Assembly (NCBI RefSeq): GCF_001806325.1
Contig: NZ_CP017580.1
Span: 1,178,001 to 1,242,000 of the forward strand
Origin: Curtobacterium sp. BH-2-1-1
GTDB taxonomy: Bacteria > Actinomycetota > Actinomycetes > Actinomycetales > Microbacteriaceae
Direction: 5' to 3'
Length of the DNA: 64,000 bases
How positions within the stretch are numbered: the stretch's first letter is position 1; every line of letters starts with the position of its first letter. Positions 17,096 to 24,501 of the stretch are shown piece after piece. Position numbers and translations under genes: made by a program. Under the pieces are notes generated by a model, which saw only the letters and a list, made by a program, of their open reading frames with translations, searched no databases and had not been told where the DNA came from.

Positions 17096-18907
17096 TCAGC
17101 CGGAGACGACCGGCAGGTGGATGCCCGTGCCCGGGTCGACGACGGTGCCGGTGCCGCCGGTCCCGGCTCCCGCGCCACCGGTGCCCGTGCCCGTGCCCGA
17201 ACCGGCAGCGGCCGGGGTCACCGTGATCGCGAGCGGTGCGACGAGCGCCGAGGCGCCGGAGGCGTCGACCACGTCGATGGTGTGCGCTCCCGTGGCCGTG
17301 CCGGCCGGGATGGTGACGCTGCCGGACACCGTGCCGTCCGCCGCGACGGTGAGCGTGCCCACCGTGACCGGGGTGGAGTGCAGGACGACCCGGACCGAGG
17401 CCCCCGGGGTGAACCCGGTGCCGGCCAGTGCGAGCGACCCTCCGGCAGCGACCGAGGTGCCCTTCGGCGCCGTGAGGACGCCGGTCACGACGCGTGCGGT
17501 GCCGCCGGTCGAGAGGACCTTCGCGGTGCCGTCGGCCGACACCGCGACCGTGGCGCTCGTGGCGGCGGCGAGGTCGAGGCGCTCCCACGAGCCCGCGGCC
17601 GAACCGGACTGGTCGAGCGGGTAGCCCGACGCGATCTCGGTCTGGGCGAGCACGGCGGTGCGCTGCGCGTCGGTCAGGGTCGGGAACGCGGTGAGGAGCA
17701 GGTTCGACGCACCGGTCGGCACCGAGGGGGCGAGCCCGGTGGTGCCGGTCGCCGCGAAGCCGTAGGTCATCCGCTCGCGGTAGACCGCCGCGGCCGAGGC
17801 GCGGTCGGTGACGACCTGGGCGGTGCCACCGGGGATCGCGACTCCGCCGTACGGGTCGTCCGAGTACGCCGTCGAGTGGGCGATGCAGTTCGCGAGCGTG
17901 TCGCCGCACTGCTGCTCGAGGTACGAGACGAGTTCCTTCCGCGCCGGCTCGAGAACCTCGGTGCGGTACTGGGTGTCCGACCAGCGGGCCGCGAGTGCCG
18001 CTTCGCCGTCGATGCGCCCGCCCATGATGTCGAGCGGGTAGTGGACGCCGAGCACGATGCGGTCGTTGCCGGCCTCGGAAGCGCGGGCGAGGAGCTCCGG
18101 CGCCAGCTCCGGCACGAGCGTGGCGAGGGTGATGCCCGCCTGGTACGCCGTGGTGGTGTGACCGCTCGGGTACGAGCCGCCCGTGCAGATGCCGGCGGTG
18201 CCGTACCCGGGGTCGAGCACGACGTCGTTCGGCGAGAACTCGTGCGACGTGTCCGTGGCGACCGGCACCCGCGTGATGTCGAGTGTCCCGTCCGCCGACG
18301 CCCAGGCCTTGCCGGCGCGGTTCGCGGCGAGCGACGACGCGTTCACCTTCGCCGGGGCGCAGCCGGTCTGGTCGTCGGTCGCGGGCAGCGTCGCGGTGCT
18401 GCTCGCCGGCAGGTACGGCCGCGGGTAGCTGTAGTGCGCCTTCGCGTCACCCGTGCTGACGTACGCGCCGCTCGTGCCGTTCGAGGAGTTCACCACCGCC
18501 GAGGTCAGCGGCAGCTTGCCGGCGTTCCGACCCTCGACGTAGATCTTCTCGAGTGCCGGACCGAGCCCCTGCGACACCGTCATCGACTGGTCGTAGGCGG
18601 TGTTCGTGGCGTTCTGGTACTCGGAGTCCTGCAGCGCCTTGAGCTGCTGCGCCTTCGTGGCGTGCTGGTTGATCCACGAGGTCAGCCGGTCGTTCTCCGC
18701 CAGCGTCCCGGCATCGAGCACGGTGCCGTGCAGGTCGTTCGTCCCGCTCGACTTCCAGTAGTGGTCGTACCCGCTCAGCAGGGAGACGAGGTCGGGCTTG
18801 GCGGTGTCGCTCGGGTACCCCGCCGCGGTGGCAACGAGGGGCGAGCCGACGACGAGGGCGGTCGCGACGGCGGCGACGGTCACCCCGCGGAGTGCTGATC
18901 TGTGCAT
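17096..18907 (-). CDS. Secreted PAP2/class A acid phosphatase with Ig-like tail
   Basis: 603 residues. Signal peptide (VTVAAVATALVVGSPLVATAAG), then a PAP2 domain with all three parts of the phosphatase signature: K-x6-RP (KAHYSYPRP), PSGH (GGSYPSGHTT) and R-x5-H-x3-D (RIVLGVHYPLD). These form a phosphohistidine intermediate to release phosphate from organic esters. The C-terminal ~130 residues look like an IPT/Ig-type beta domain (SLALAGTGFTPGASVRVVL), followed by a Gly/Thr-rich tail. No membrane helix other than the signal, so it is extracellular, unlike the membrane-bound lipid PAP2 enzymes. L,D-transpeptidase gene lies downstream. Confidence 0.93.
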   Translation of the reverse strand: MHRSALRGVTVAAVATALVVGSPLVATAAGYPSDTAKPDLVSLLSGYDHYWKSSGTNDLHGTVLDAGTLAENDRLTSWINQHATKAQQLKALQDSEYQNATNTAYDQSMTVSQGLGPALEKIYVEGRNAGKLPLTSAVVNSSNGTSGAYVSTGDAKAHYSYPRPYLPASSTATLPATDDQTGCAPAKVNASSLAANRAGKAWASADGTLDITRVPVATDTSHEFSPNDVVLDPGYGTAGICTGGSYPSGHTTTAYQAGITLATLVPELAPELLARASEAGNDRIVLGVHYPLDIMGGRIDGEAALAARWSDTQYRTEVLEPARKELVSYLEQQCGDTLANCIAHSTAYSDDPYGGVAIPGGTAQVVTDRASAAAVYRERMTYGFAATGTTGLAPSVPTGASNLLLTAFPTLTDAQRTAVLAQTEIASGYPLDQSGSAAGSWERLDLAAATSATVAVSADGTAKVLSTGGTARVVTGVLTAPKGTSVAAGGSLALAGTGFTPGASVRVVLHSTPVTVGTLTVAADGTVSGSVTIPAGTATGAHTIDVVDASGASALVAPLAITVTPAAAGSGTGTGTGGAGAGTGGTGTVVDPGTGIHLPVVSG

Positions 18908-18998
18908 GCGCCGAACGCTAAGGACGGGTGGTTGCCGAGCGGGGAACGGTGCACCAAGCCGAGGTGAACCGGACCGCAGCCTGTGCGCACTCGCAGCC

Positions 18999-19013
18999 CC
19001 GCGCCTCCCGTCC
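18999..19013. repeat. Repeat family A, half copy
   Basis: CCGCGCCTCCCGTCC, one arm of the family A palindrome, between the PAP2 gene start and the CPBP stop. Confidence 0.6.
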
Positions 19014-19080
19014 GTCCGTCGTCACCACACGGCGGACTGGGCCCACGCTCGCCGGTCCCTGGACGACGCGTCAGCGGCGG

Positions 19081-19968
19081 TCAGGCCGTGCCGAGTGGGG
19101 AGAGGCGCGGCTCGTCGCCCAGCACCGCGTACGCCCCCATGGGCGGCACGGTCCGCCACCGGCGCCGCAGGCGGCGCGGCCGGTCGTCCCGCCACGCGAT
19201 CACCCCGCCGGCGACGACCCCGAACGCGAGGACCGCGAAGGACAGCAGGCCGATCACGCCGACGACGGCGAGCTTCGACGGGTCCTGCACGTCCGTCGTC
19301 GCCGAGAGGCCGATCGACCCGAAGTCCCAGAACGCGTGCAGCAGCACCGGCAGGAGCAGGTTCCCGGTCAACCGGCGCGCGACGTAGAGCGTCGAACCGA
19401 ACGACGCTGCGAACACGACCTGCACGAGCGTCACCCCGAGACCGGCCCCGGCGAGGGCGTTGAGCAGGTGCAGCACCCCGAACAGCGCGCACGACGCGAT
19501 CCACACGCCGAACTCGGGCAGGCGCCGCCGGAGCCCGACGAGCAGGACGCCGCGGGTCATCAGCTCCTCGAAGACCCCGACGAGCAGCACCCCGACAGCG
19601 AGCAGCAGGAAGTAGCGGACCGGCAGCGCCGACCAGTCCACGAGCGGCAGCCGCACGATGCACACGACCACGATGAGGATCGGCGCCACCATCGTCCACC
19701 GCAGGCGCGTGCGCGTCGGGTCGACGGTCGCGATGCGCCACCAGCCGAGCCCGGTCACGACGAGGCAGAGTGCGACGGCGGCGATGCCCTCCGGGACGAC
19801 GAGCGACCGGACGACGCTGTCCACCGTCTGCCCGAGGGTCGGGTAGTCGTCGCTCGGCCGGGCCCGCCAGGCGCTGACGGCCGCGAACACCACGAGCGGC
19901 GCGAGGCCGACGAGCAGCGACGGCGGAACGGGCCAGCGGCGGCGGCGGGAGGGGTCGGCGGCGGTCAC
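19081..19968 (-). CDS. CPBP family intramembrane glutamic protease
   Basis: 295 residues, about eight membrane segments. CPBP (Rce1-like) motifs are present: VFEELMTRGVLL (EExxxR, motif 1), ALFGVLHLLNAL (motif 2 His) and LLHAFWDFG (motif 3/4 His and Asp). Family members cleave peptides within the membrane, some for bacteriocin maturation or self-immunity; no bacteriocin is seen here. The GTG was chosen because a TACAAA -10 box lies six bases upstream (leaderless start) and upstream in-frame residues overlap the divergent regulator's promoter. Confidence 0.88.
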   Translation of the reverse strand: MTAADPSRRRRWPVPPSLLVGLAPLVVFAAVSAWRARPSDDYPTLGQTVDSVVRSLVVPEGIAAVALCLVVTGLGWWRIATVDPTRTRLRWTMVAPILIVVVCIVRLPLVDWSALPVRYFLLLAVGVLLVGVFEELMTRGVLLVGLRRRLPEFGVWIASCALFGVLHLLNALAGAGLGVTLVQVVFAASFGSTLYVARRLTGNLLLPVLLHAFWDFGSIGLSATTDVQDPSKLAVVGVIGLLSFAVLAFGVVAGGVIAWRDDRPRRLRRRWRTVPPMGAYAVLGDEPRLSPLGTA

Positions 19969-19990
19969 CTGCCGTTTGTACCATTGGGGC
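19969..19990. promoter_or_regulatory. Divergent overlapping promoters of CPBP gene and mntR-like gene
   Basis: Only 22 bp separate the two start codons. On the + strand TACCAT (19979-19984) lies six bases before ATG 19991; on the - strand TACAAA (complement of 19975-19980) lies six bases before GTG 19968. Both would give transcripts beginning at or near the start codon. The two -10 boxes share two base pairs, so the promoters should exclude each other. Predicted from pattern only. Confidence 0.55.
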
Positions 19991-20680
19991 ATGCGCTTGC
20001 CCTCCCTGTCCACGATGACGGAGGACTACGTGAAGCTCGTCTGGAAGGCGAGTGAGCGCGGCGGGACGGGTCTGGCCACCCGCGACATCGCCGCGGCGCT
20101 CAAGGTGTCCGCGTCGACGGTCTCGGGCAACCTCCGGAAGCTCGACCGCGACGGCCTCATCGAGCACACCCCGTACTACGGCGTCGTGCTCACCCCGCTC
20201 GGCCAGCAGGTCGCCGTGGCGATGGTCCGGCGGCACCGGCTGATCGAGACGTTCCTCGTGCAGCGGCTGGGGTACTCGTGGGACGAGGTCCACACCGAGG
20301 CCGAGGCGCTCGAGCACGCGGTGTCGGAGACCTTCCTCGACCGGGTCGACGCCGACCTCGGGCACCCGACGCACGACCCGCACGGCGACCCGATCCCCCG
20401 CGCGGACGGCACCGTGCCGGACTCCCCCGGGACCCTGCTCGGGGCGATCGAGCCCGGGGCGTGCGGCACCGTCGACCGGGTGTCCGACGACGACCCCTCG
20501 CTACTGCGGTACTTCGACGAGCTCGGGGTCGGGCTCGGGACGCACCTGCGCGTGGAGCAGGTGCGGGACTACGCGGGCGTCATCGCGGTGTCCCGGCGGT
20601 CGTCGGACGGGTCGGAGTCCCTCGTGGACCTGCCCGCGGCGGCGGCGTCCGCGATCTGGCTCGCCCCCGACGCCGACTGA
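19991..20680 (+). CDS. DtxR/MntR family metal-dependent regulator
   Basis: 229 residues. N-terminal winged helix (TEDYVKLVWKASERG ... LATRDIAAALKVSASTVSGNLRKLDRDGLIEHTPY), then the helical metal-binding/dimerisation domain with the expected His/Glu cluster (VRRHRLIETFL, EAEALEHAVSE) and a C-terminal SH3-like domain. These proteins use Mn2+ or Fe2+ as co-repressor to shut off metal uptake or turn on export. The nearby cation exchanger under a manganese riboswitch suggests the manganese branch. ATG 19991 is the best start, likely leaderless; ATG 20015 just before EDYVK would still leave the domain intact. Confidence 0.92.
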   Translation: MRLPSLSTMTEDYVKLVWKASERGGTGLATRDIAAALKVSASTVSGNLRKLDRDGLIEHTPYYGVVLTPLGQQVAVAMVRRHRLIETFLVQRLGYSWDEVHTEAEALEHAVSETFLDRVDADLGHPTHDPHGDPIPRADGTVPDSPGTLLGAIEPGACGTVDRVSDDDPSLLRYFDELGVGLGTHLRVEQVRDYAGVIAVSRRSSDGSESLVDLPAAAASAIWLAPDAD

Positions 20681-21008
20681 CGCCCGCCCGTCCGTCGCGC
20701 CGCGCCGCGGTCGCACGACATGCCGCTCACGTCCGCCGAGATCGTACGAAGCGCCGCCCGCACGCCCGCCATCCGGCAGAAAACGCGACCTCACGAGGTC
20801 CGAAACGCACCCACCGGATCGACGGGAGGCGCGGTGCCAGCCCGCACCGCGCCTCCCGTCCCAGCGGGCGGAATCCACCGCCGCCCACCGGGCACGACCC
20901 GCCGCTCACGTCCGCCGAGCGGGCACGACGTGCCGCCCGGCGACGCCGAGCGTGACACATCCCGCCCACTCGGCGCACCCCCGCGCCGGCGCCCCGCGCG
21001 CCCGCGCG
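20681..21008. other. Intergenic region of nested palindromes
   Basis: 328 bp between convergent genes, with no supported coding frame. Besides the family A palindrome it holds family C-like sequence (GGTCGCACGACATGCCGC near 20710, GATCGTACGAAGCGCC near 20750) and later GCCGAGCGGGCACGACGTGCCGCCCGGCG near 20914-20945. It probably ends both transcripts and carries dispersed repeats. Confidence 0.6.
20821..20860. repeat. Repeat family A, complete palindrome
   Basis: Perfect 17-bp arms GACGGGAGGCGCGGTGC around a six-base loop; near-identical to 3696-3737 apart from one arm position and the loop. Sits between convergent gene ends, where it could also terminate transcription. Confidence 0.85.
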
Positions 21009-22301
21009 TCAGCCGCGCAACACGGGGGACGACGCCCGGCGGAACGGCGCCGTGACCGTCGGCAGGATCTCCCGCCGGTTGATCCAGAACACCACGACCG
21101 CCGCCACGAGGTGCACGATGCTGAGCACCCACCGCCCGTTCGTGTCCGTCACGAAGAACTGCACCGCGAAGAGCGCCGCGAGCCCGATCGCCGACCACCG
21201 GTGGAACCGCAGCGCGATGATGATCGCCACGCCGAGCACGGTCTGCGACGCGGTCAGCATGAACTCCTCGACCTGCCGACCGTCGAGCGGCAGCCCGCCC
21301 GAGGTGCCACCGCCGAGCACGTGCGCGATCGGCAGCGACCCGACGAGCAGCGACCACTGGTTGACCTTCGACGCGATGAGCGTGCCGATCGCCGCCCCGC
21401 CCATCCCCCGCAGCGCGAAGAGCGCGGCGACGATGAACTCCGGCGCCTCGGTGGCGAGCGGCGCGAGCCACTGCACGAGGAAGTAGCTGTCGATCCCGAG
21501 GGCGTTGCCGGACTGCACGAGCGCGTCCGCGAACGGCTCCGCCGAGGACAGGATCACGGCCGCGGCGACGACGAACAGCGCCACGATCGTCCAGCGACGC
21601 CCACGCTGCGGCATCGAGGCGATGTTGCCCGCCATGCCGACCATCTCCTCCTCGTCGTCGTCGCCGTCCTCGACCTTCGACGCCCGCCAGAGGTACCAGA
21701 CGAACGCGGCGAGCAGCACGAACCCGAACCACATCGGGATCGAGCCCATCAGCGGGATGAGGAACGCGACGAGGGCCAGGAGCGCCAGGAACCCGATGTC
21801 GAGTCGCGAGGAACGCTCGAGCTCGAGCACCCGGGTGGCCGAGGCGGGGAGCGACCCGGTCCGGACGAACCGGCGCGCCACGAGCAGCGAGATGATCACG
21901 ACGAGAGGCCACCCGAACCCGAGCAGCAGCCGGTTCGAGCCGGTCATGTTGGCCGCGGCGAACTGCTCGTACGAGGGGTCGTACCCGGAGCGGAACGCGT
22001 AGTACAGGTCGACCGCGTACTCGGGGAGCACGGCGATCAGGGCGAGGATCGCGATCGCGAGGGCGCCGGCGATGTCCTTCTGCGCGGCCTCGGCGGCCCA
22101 GGCGAGCAGGAACGAGGCGGCGACGACGGCACCGCCGAAGACGAGCAGGTCGACGACGGGGTTCGGCGCGAACCCGCCGATCCGGAAGAGGACGGCGGGC
22201 AGGGCGATGGCGATGCAGATCGCGATGCGACCCCAGGCGCTGGCGCCCATCCGGGACGCCACGACGCCGGGCGTCGAAGCGGGAGACAGGGTGTCGGTCA
22301 T
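21009..22301 (-). CDS. CaCA-type cation/proton (sodium) exchanger, probably manganese-linked
   Basis: 430 residues, about eleven membrane segments in two repeated halves. Each half holds an acidic helix typical of the Ca2+:cation antiporter family: VLPEYAVDLYYAF ... MTGSNRLLLGFG (first) and PLATEAPEFIVAAL ... IGTLIASKVNQWSLLVGS (second). Between them is an acidic cytoplasmic loop (EDGDDDEEEM). Such proteins export Ca2+ or Mn2+ using sodium or protons. Control by the yybP-ykoY riboswitch in its leader favours manganese export at high cell Mn2+. Start ATG preceded by GAGGACC. Faces the MntR-type gene, with which it shares a 3' intergenic region. Confidence 0.9.
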   Translation of the reverse strand: MTDTLSPASTPGVVASRMGASAWGRIAICIAIALPAVLFRIGGFAPNPVVDLLVFGGAVVAASFLLAWAAEAAQKDIAGALAIAILALIAVLPEYAVDLYYAFRSGYDPSYEQFAAANMTGSNRLLLGFGWPLVVIISLLVARRFVRTGSLPASATRVLELERSSRLDIGFLALLALVAFLIPLMGSIPMWFGFVLLAAFVWYLWRASKVEDGDDDEEEMVGMAGNIASMPQRGRRWTIVALFVVAAAVILSSAEPFADALVQSGNALGIDSYFLVQWLAPLATEAPEFIVAALFALRGMGGAAIGTLIASKVNQWSLLVGSLPIAHVLGGGTSGGLPLDGRQVEEFMLTASQTVLGVAIIIALRFHRWSAIGLAALFAVQFFVTDTNGRWVLSIVHLVAAVVVFWINRREILPTVTAPFRRASSPVLRG

Positions 22302-22346
22302 GGTGGTCCTCGTGGTCGAGCCATGACGCTGCACACACTCGAGCGG

Positions 22347-22475
22347 CTTCGGCCATGGCGGAACGGCCGAAGGTCTCGCTCGCCTCGAGGGCCACGTGCA
22401 CCGGGCCGATCGTCGTGATGGCCAGTGTGTCGATGCACGCGCTGGGAGCTACTCCCCTTCGCCACCACCTTGGCG
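22347..22475 (-). promoter_or_regulatory. yybP-ykoY (manganese) riboswitch
   Basis: On the - strand the leader reads GAAGGGGAGTAGC (22448-22460 region), the invariant start of this aptamer. It continues with CGTGCATCGACAC pairing to GGTGCACG, and ends GGCGAGCGAGACCTTCGGCC (near 22365-22385), the conserved L3 loop and closing stem; CGAAGG of P1 pairs with CCTTCG. The last stem bases can instead form a hairpin, CTTCGGCC / GGCCGAAG (22347-22372), which would be the switching platform. Known aptamers of this class bind Mn2+ and raise expression of exporters. Leader-to-start distance is about 45 bases. Confidence 0.9.
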
Positions 22476-22577
22476 CGCTCCGATCCGCTCACGCAAGCCG
22501 ATCGGGCCTGTTCGGCGTCCCGAATCCCGGTGTTCCCCGACCCGCCCCGGAACGGCCTGGTTGCGCGTGGCGGCCCC

Positions 22578-22595
22578 GCACCGCGCCTCCCGTCC
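22578..22595. repeat. Repeat family A, half copy beside family B
   Basis: GCACCGCGCCTCCCGTCC, the right arm of family A, 22 bp before the family B palindrome. Together they make a composite seen again in reverse at 44149-44260. Confidence 0.75.
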
Positions 22596-22617
22596 GTCGT
22601 CGGGTCGCGCCCACCAC

Positions 22618-22679
22618 GTTTCGTGCGCAGGAATGGTCGGGTCGCCCCCGCCGACCCGACCGTTTCTGCTCACGAAACG
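22618..22679. repeat. Repeat family B, 62-bp imperfect palindrome
   Basis: Two 28-bp arms (left begins CGTTTCGTGCGCAGGAATGG, right ends CTCACGAAACG) match at 25 of 28 positions around a six-base loop. Sits between the HEAT gene stop and the exchanger's riboswitch leader. The remaining bases of 22476-22714 show no gene. Confidence 0.88.
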
Positions 22680-22714
22680 ACGCGCCCCGCGCGCGGCGCG
22701 CAGCGCCGCGCGCG

Positions 22715-23359
22715 CTACCCCTTCGCGGAGCGGGTGCGGCCGAGCGCGACCTCGCGGCGGGCGCGCTCGACGGCGAGGGCGCTTGCGGCGTCCGGGTCCC
22801 GGAGCAGGCGGTCGACCTCGGCCACGTGCGCACGGACGTCGTCCGCACCGCGCGCCGAGGCGTCGTCGAGGACCGGTCGCACGGCGTCCTCGCCGAGCGC
22901 GACCAGGGCGCGGGACAGACTGAGCCGGGTCTCCTGGTCGCCACGACCGAGGTGCTCCGCGAGCGTCCGGGCGAGGTCGTCCCGCTCGGCGTCGGGGACG
23001 AGTGCGGCAGCGGTGCGCCACGCCGCTCGGAGGACCCCGACGTCGGAGTCCCGCAGCAGGGGCCGCACCGACGGCCAGACCGCGGGGTCGCCGATCTTCG
23101 AGAGCGTGTGCAGCGCCTGGCTCCGGGCCTGCGGCAGCGGTCGGTCGAGCTCGGGCAGCACCCGACGGACGACCGCGTCGGCGGGGAGCCGGATGAGCGC
23201 CCACGTGAGCATGTCGCGGACGAAGAAGTCCGGCTCGACGGCGCACTGCTCCACCAGCACGTCGAGGTCCGCCGGGTCCGGGTGCGTCCCCACGGCCATG
23301 ACGGCGCGGAGGCGGACGGACGAACGCGGGTCGGCGAGTGCGGTGGTGAGCGCGGACAT
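22715..23359 (-). CDS. HEAT-repeat protein
   Basis: 214 residues, entirely helical, with HEAT-type repeats of the form DPRSSVRLRAVMAVG, DFFVRDMLTWALIRLP, QARSQALHTLSKIGDPAVW, DVGVLRAAWRTAAAL. Such solenoids bind proteins or nucleic acids or phycobilins; no catalytic residue is seen. ATG 23359 chosen: earlier in-frame residues lie in the sequence antisense to the aldo/keto reductase. It diverges from that reductase. Function unknown; conserved relatives occur in many actinobacteria. Confidence 0.82.
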   Translation of the reverse strand: MSALTTALADPRSSVRLRAVMAVGTHPDPADLDVLVEQCAVEPDFFVRDMLTWALIRLPADAVVRRVLPELDRPLPQARSQALHTLSKIGDPAVWPSVRPLLRDSDVGVLRAAWRTAAALVPDAERDDLARTLAEHLGRGDQETRLSLSRALVALGEDAVRPVLDDASARGADDVRAHVAEVDRLLRDPDAASALAVERARREVALGRTRSAKG

Positions 23360-23464
23360 GGCCCCATGCAAGCGCACCGTCCTGCGTGACGTCCGGAGAC
23401 CGCCCGCCAAGGGTCGAGGCATAGCGTGGGCGGGTTCGTTCGACACGACCACGAAAGGATCCCC

Positions 23465-24418
23465 ATGCCCCGCATCGGTACCAGTGACCTCACGGTGTTC
23501 CCCCTCGCCCTCGGCGGCAACGTCTTCGGTTGGACGGCCGACGAGCAGACCTCCCACCAGGTGCTCGACGCCTACACCGCGGCCGGCGGCGACTTCGTCG
23601 ACACCGCGGACGTCTACTCCGCCTGGGCGCCCGGGAACTCCGGCGGCGAGTCCGAGCAGGTGATCGGCTCGTGGCTCGCGACGTCCGGCAAGCGCGACGA
23701 CGTCGTCATCGCCACGAAGGTCTCCCAGCACCCGCAGTTCCAGGGCCTCTCCGCCGCGAACGTCGCCGCGGCCGCACGCGCGAGCCTCGAGCGGCTCGGC
23801 ACCGACCGGATCGACCTGTACTACGCGCACTTCGACGACGAGTCGACCCCGCTCGAGGAGACCGTGCGCGCGTTCGACCAGCTCGTGCGCGACGGCCTGG
23901 TCCGGTACACGGCCATCTCGAACTACTCGAAGGAGCGGGCGGCGGAGTGGATCCGCATCGCGCGGGAGAACGACCTCGCACTGCCCGTCGCGATCCAGCC
24001 GCACTACAACCTGGTCACCCGCGAGCCGTACGAGTCGGACATCGCTCCCCTGGCCGCCACCGAGCACCTCGGGGTCGTTCCGTACTTCTCCCTCGCGGCG
24101 GGCTTCCTCACCGGCAAGTACCGCACGAAGGAGGACTTCGCCGGCAAGGACCGCGAGGGCCAGGTCTCCGGCTACTTCAACGAGGCGGGGCTCGCGGTGG
24201 TCGACGCGCTCACCACGATCGCCCAGGACCGCGGCACCGAGGTCGCGACGGTCGCCCTCGCGTGGCTGCAGGCGCAGCCGGACGTCGTCGCGCCGATCGC
24301 CAGCGCACGCAACACCGAGCAGCTGCCGGCACTGCTGGCGTCGGCGGAGCTGGAGCTCAGCGCCGACGAGCTGCGGACCCTCTCCGACGTGTCGGGGAAG
24401 GTCTCGGCCGCGGCCTGA
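23465..24418 (+). CDS. Aldo/keto reductase
   Basis: 317 residues. TIM-barrel oxidoreductase using NADPH. The catalytic tetrad is visible: Asp46 (FVDTADVY), Tyr51, Lys85 (VIATKV) and His122 (LYYAHFDD). The C-terminal IASARNTEQLPALL is the NADPH-binding stretch of the AKR family that includes the voltage-channel beta-like and YghZ/YajO-type reductases. Substrate unknown, most likely an aldehyde or ketone. Start chosen at MPRIGTSDL, with AAAGGA ribosome site; TAGCGT about 40 bases earlier is a possible -10. Confidence 0.93.
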   Translation: MPRIGTSDLTVFPLALGGNVFGWTADEQTSHQVLDAYTAAGGDFVDTADVYSAWAPGNSGGESEQVIGSWLATSGKRDDVVIATKVSQHPQFQGLSAANVAAAARASLERLGTDRIDLYYAHFDDESTPLEETVRAFDQLVRDGLVRYTAISNYSKERAAEWIRIARENDLALPVAIQPHYNLVTREPYESDIAPLAATEHLGVVPYFSLAAGFLTGKYRTKEDFAGKDREGQVSGYFNEAGLAVVDALTTIAQDRGTEVATVALAWLQAQPDVVAPIASARNTEQLPALLASAELELSADELRTLSDVSGKVSAAA

Positions 24419-24431
24419 CACCGGCGCGGTC

Positions 24432-24485
24432 GACCCGGGACGACATCATCGACGTCGTACGACCTCGGTGATGTCGTCCCGGGTC
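24432..24485. terminator. Strong bidirectional hairpin between convergent genes
   Basis: Perfect 17-bp stem GACCCGGGACGACATCA with its complement, 20-base loop. It lies 13 bases past the reductase stop and 16 bases from the stop of the leftward septum-type gene, so it can end both transcripts. The loop itself contains the small palindrome GTCGTACGAC. Confidence 0.85.
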
Positions 24486-24501
24486 CGCCCGGCCCGACCC
24501 C

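Noticed and set aside
20821..20860. Reading the family A palindromes only as terminators
   Set aside because: Sequence identity between unrelated loci is far more than terminators need.
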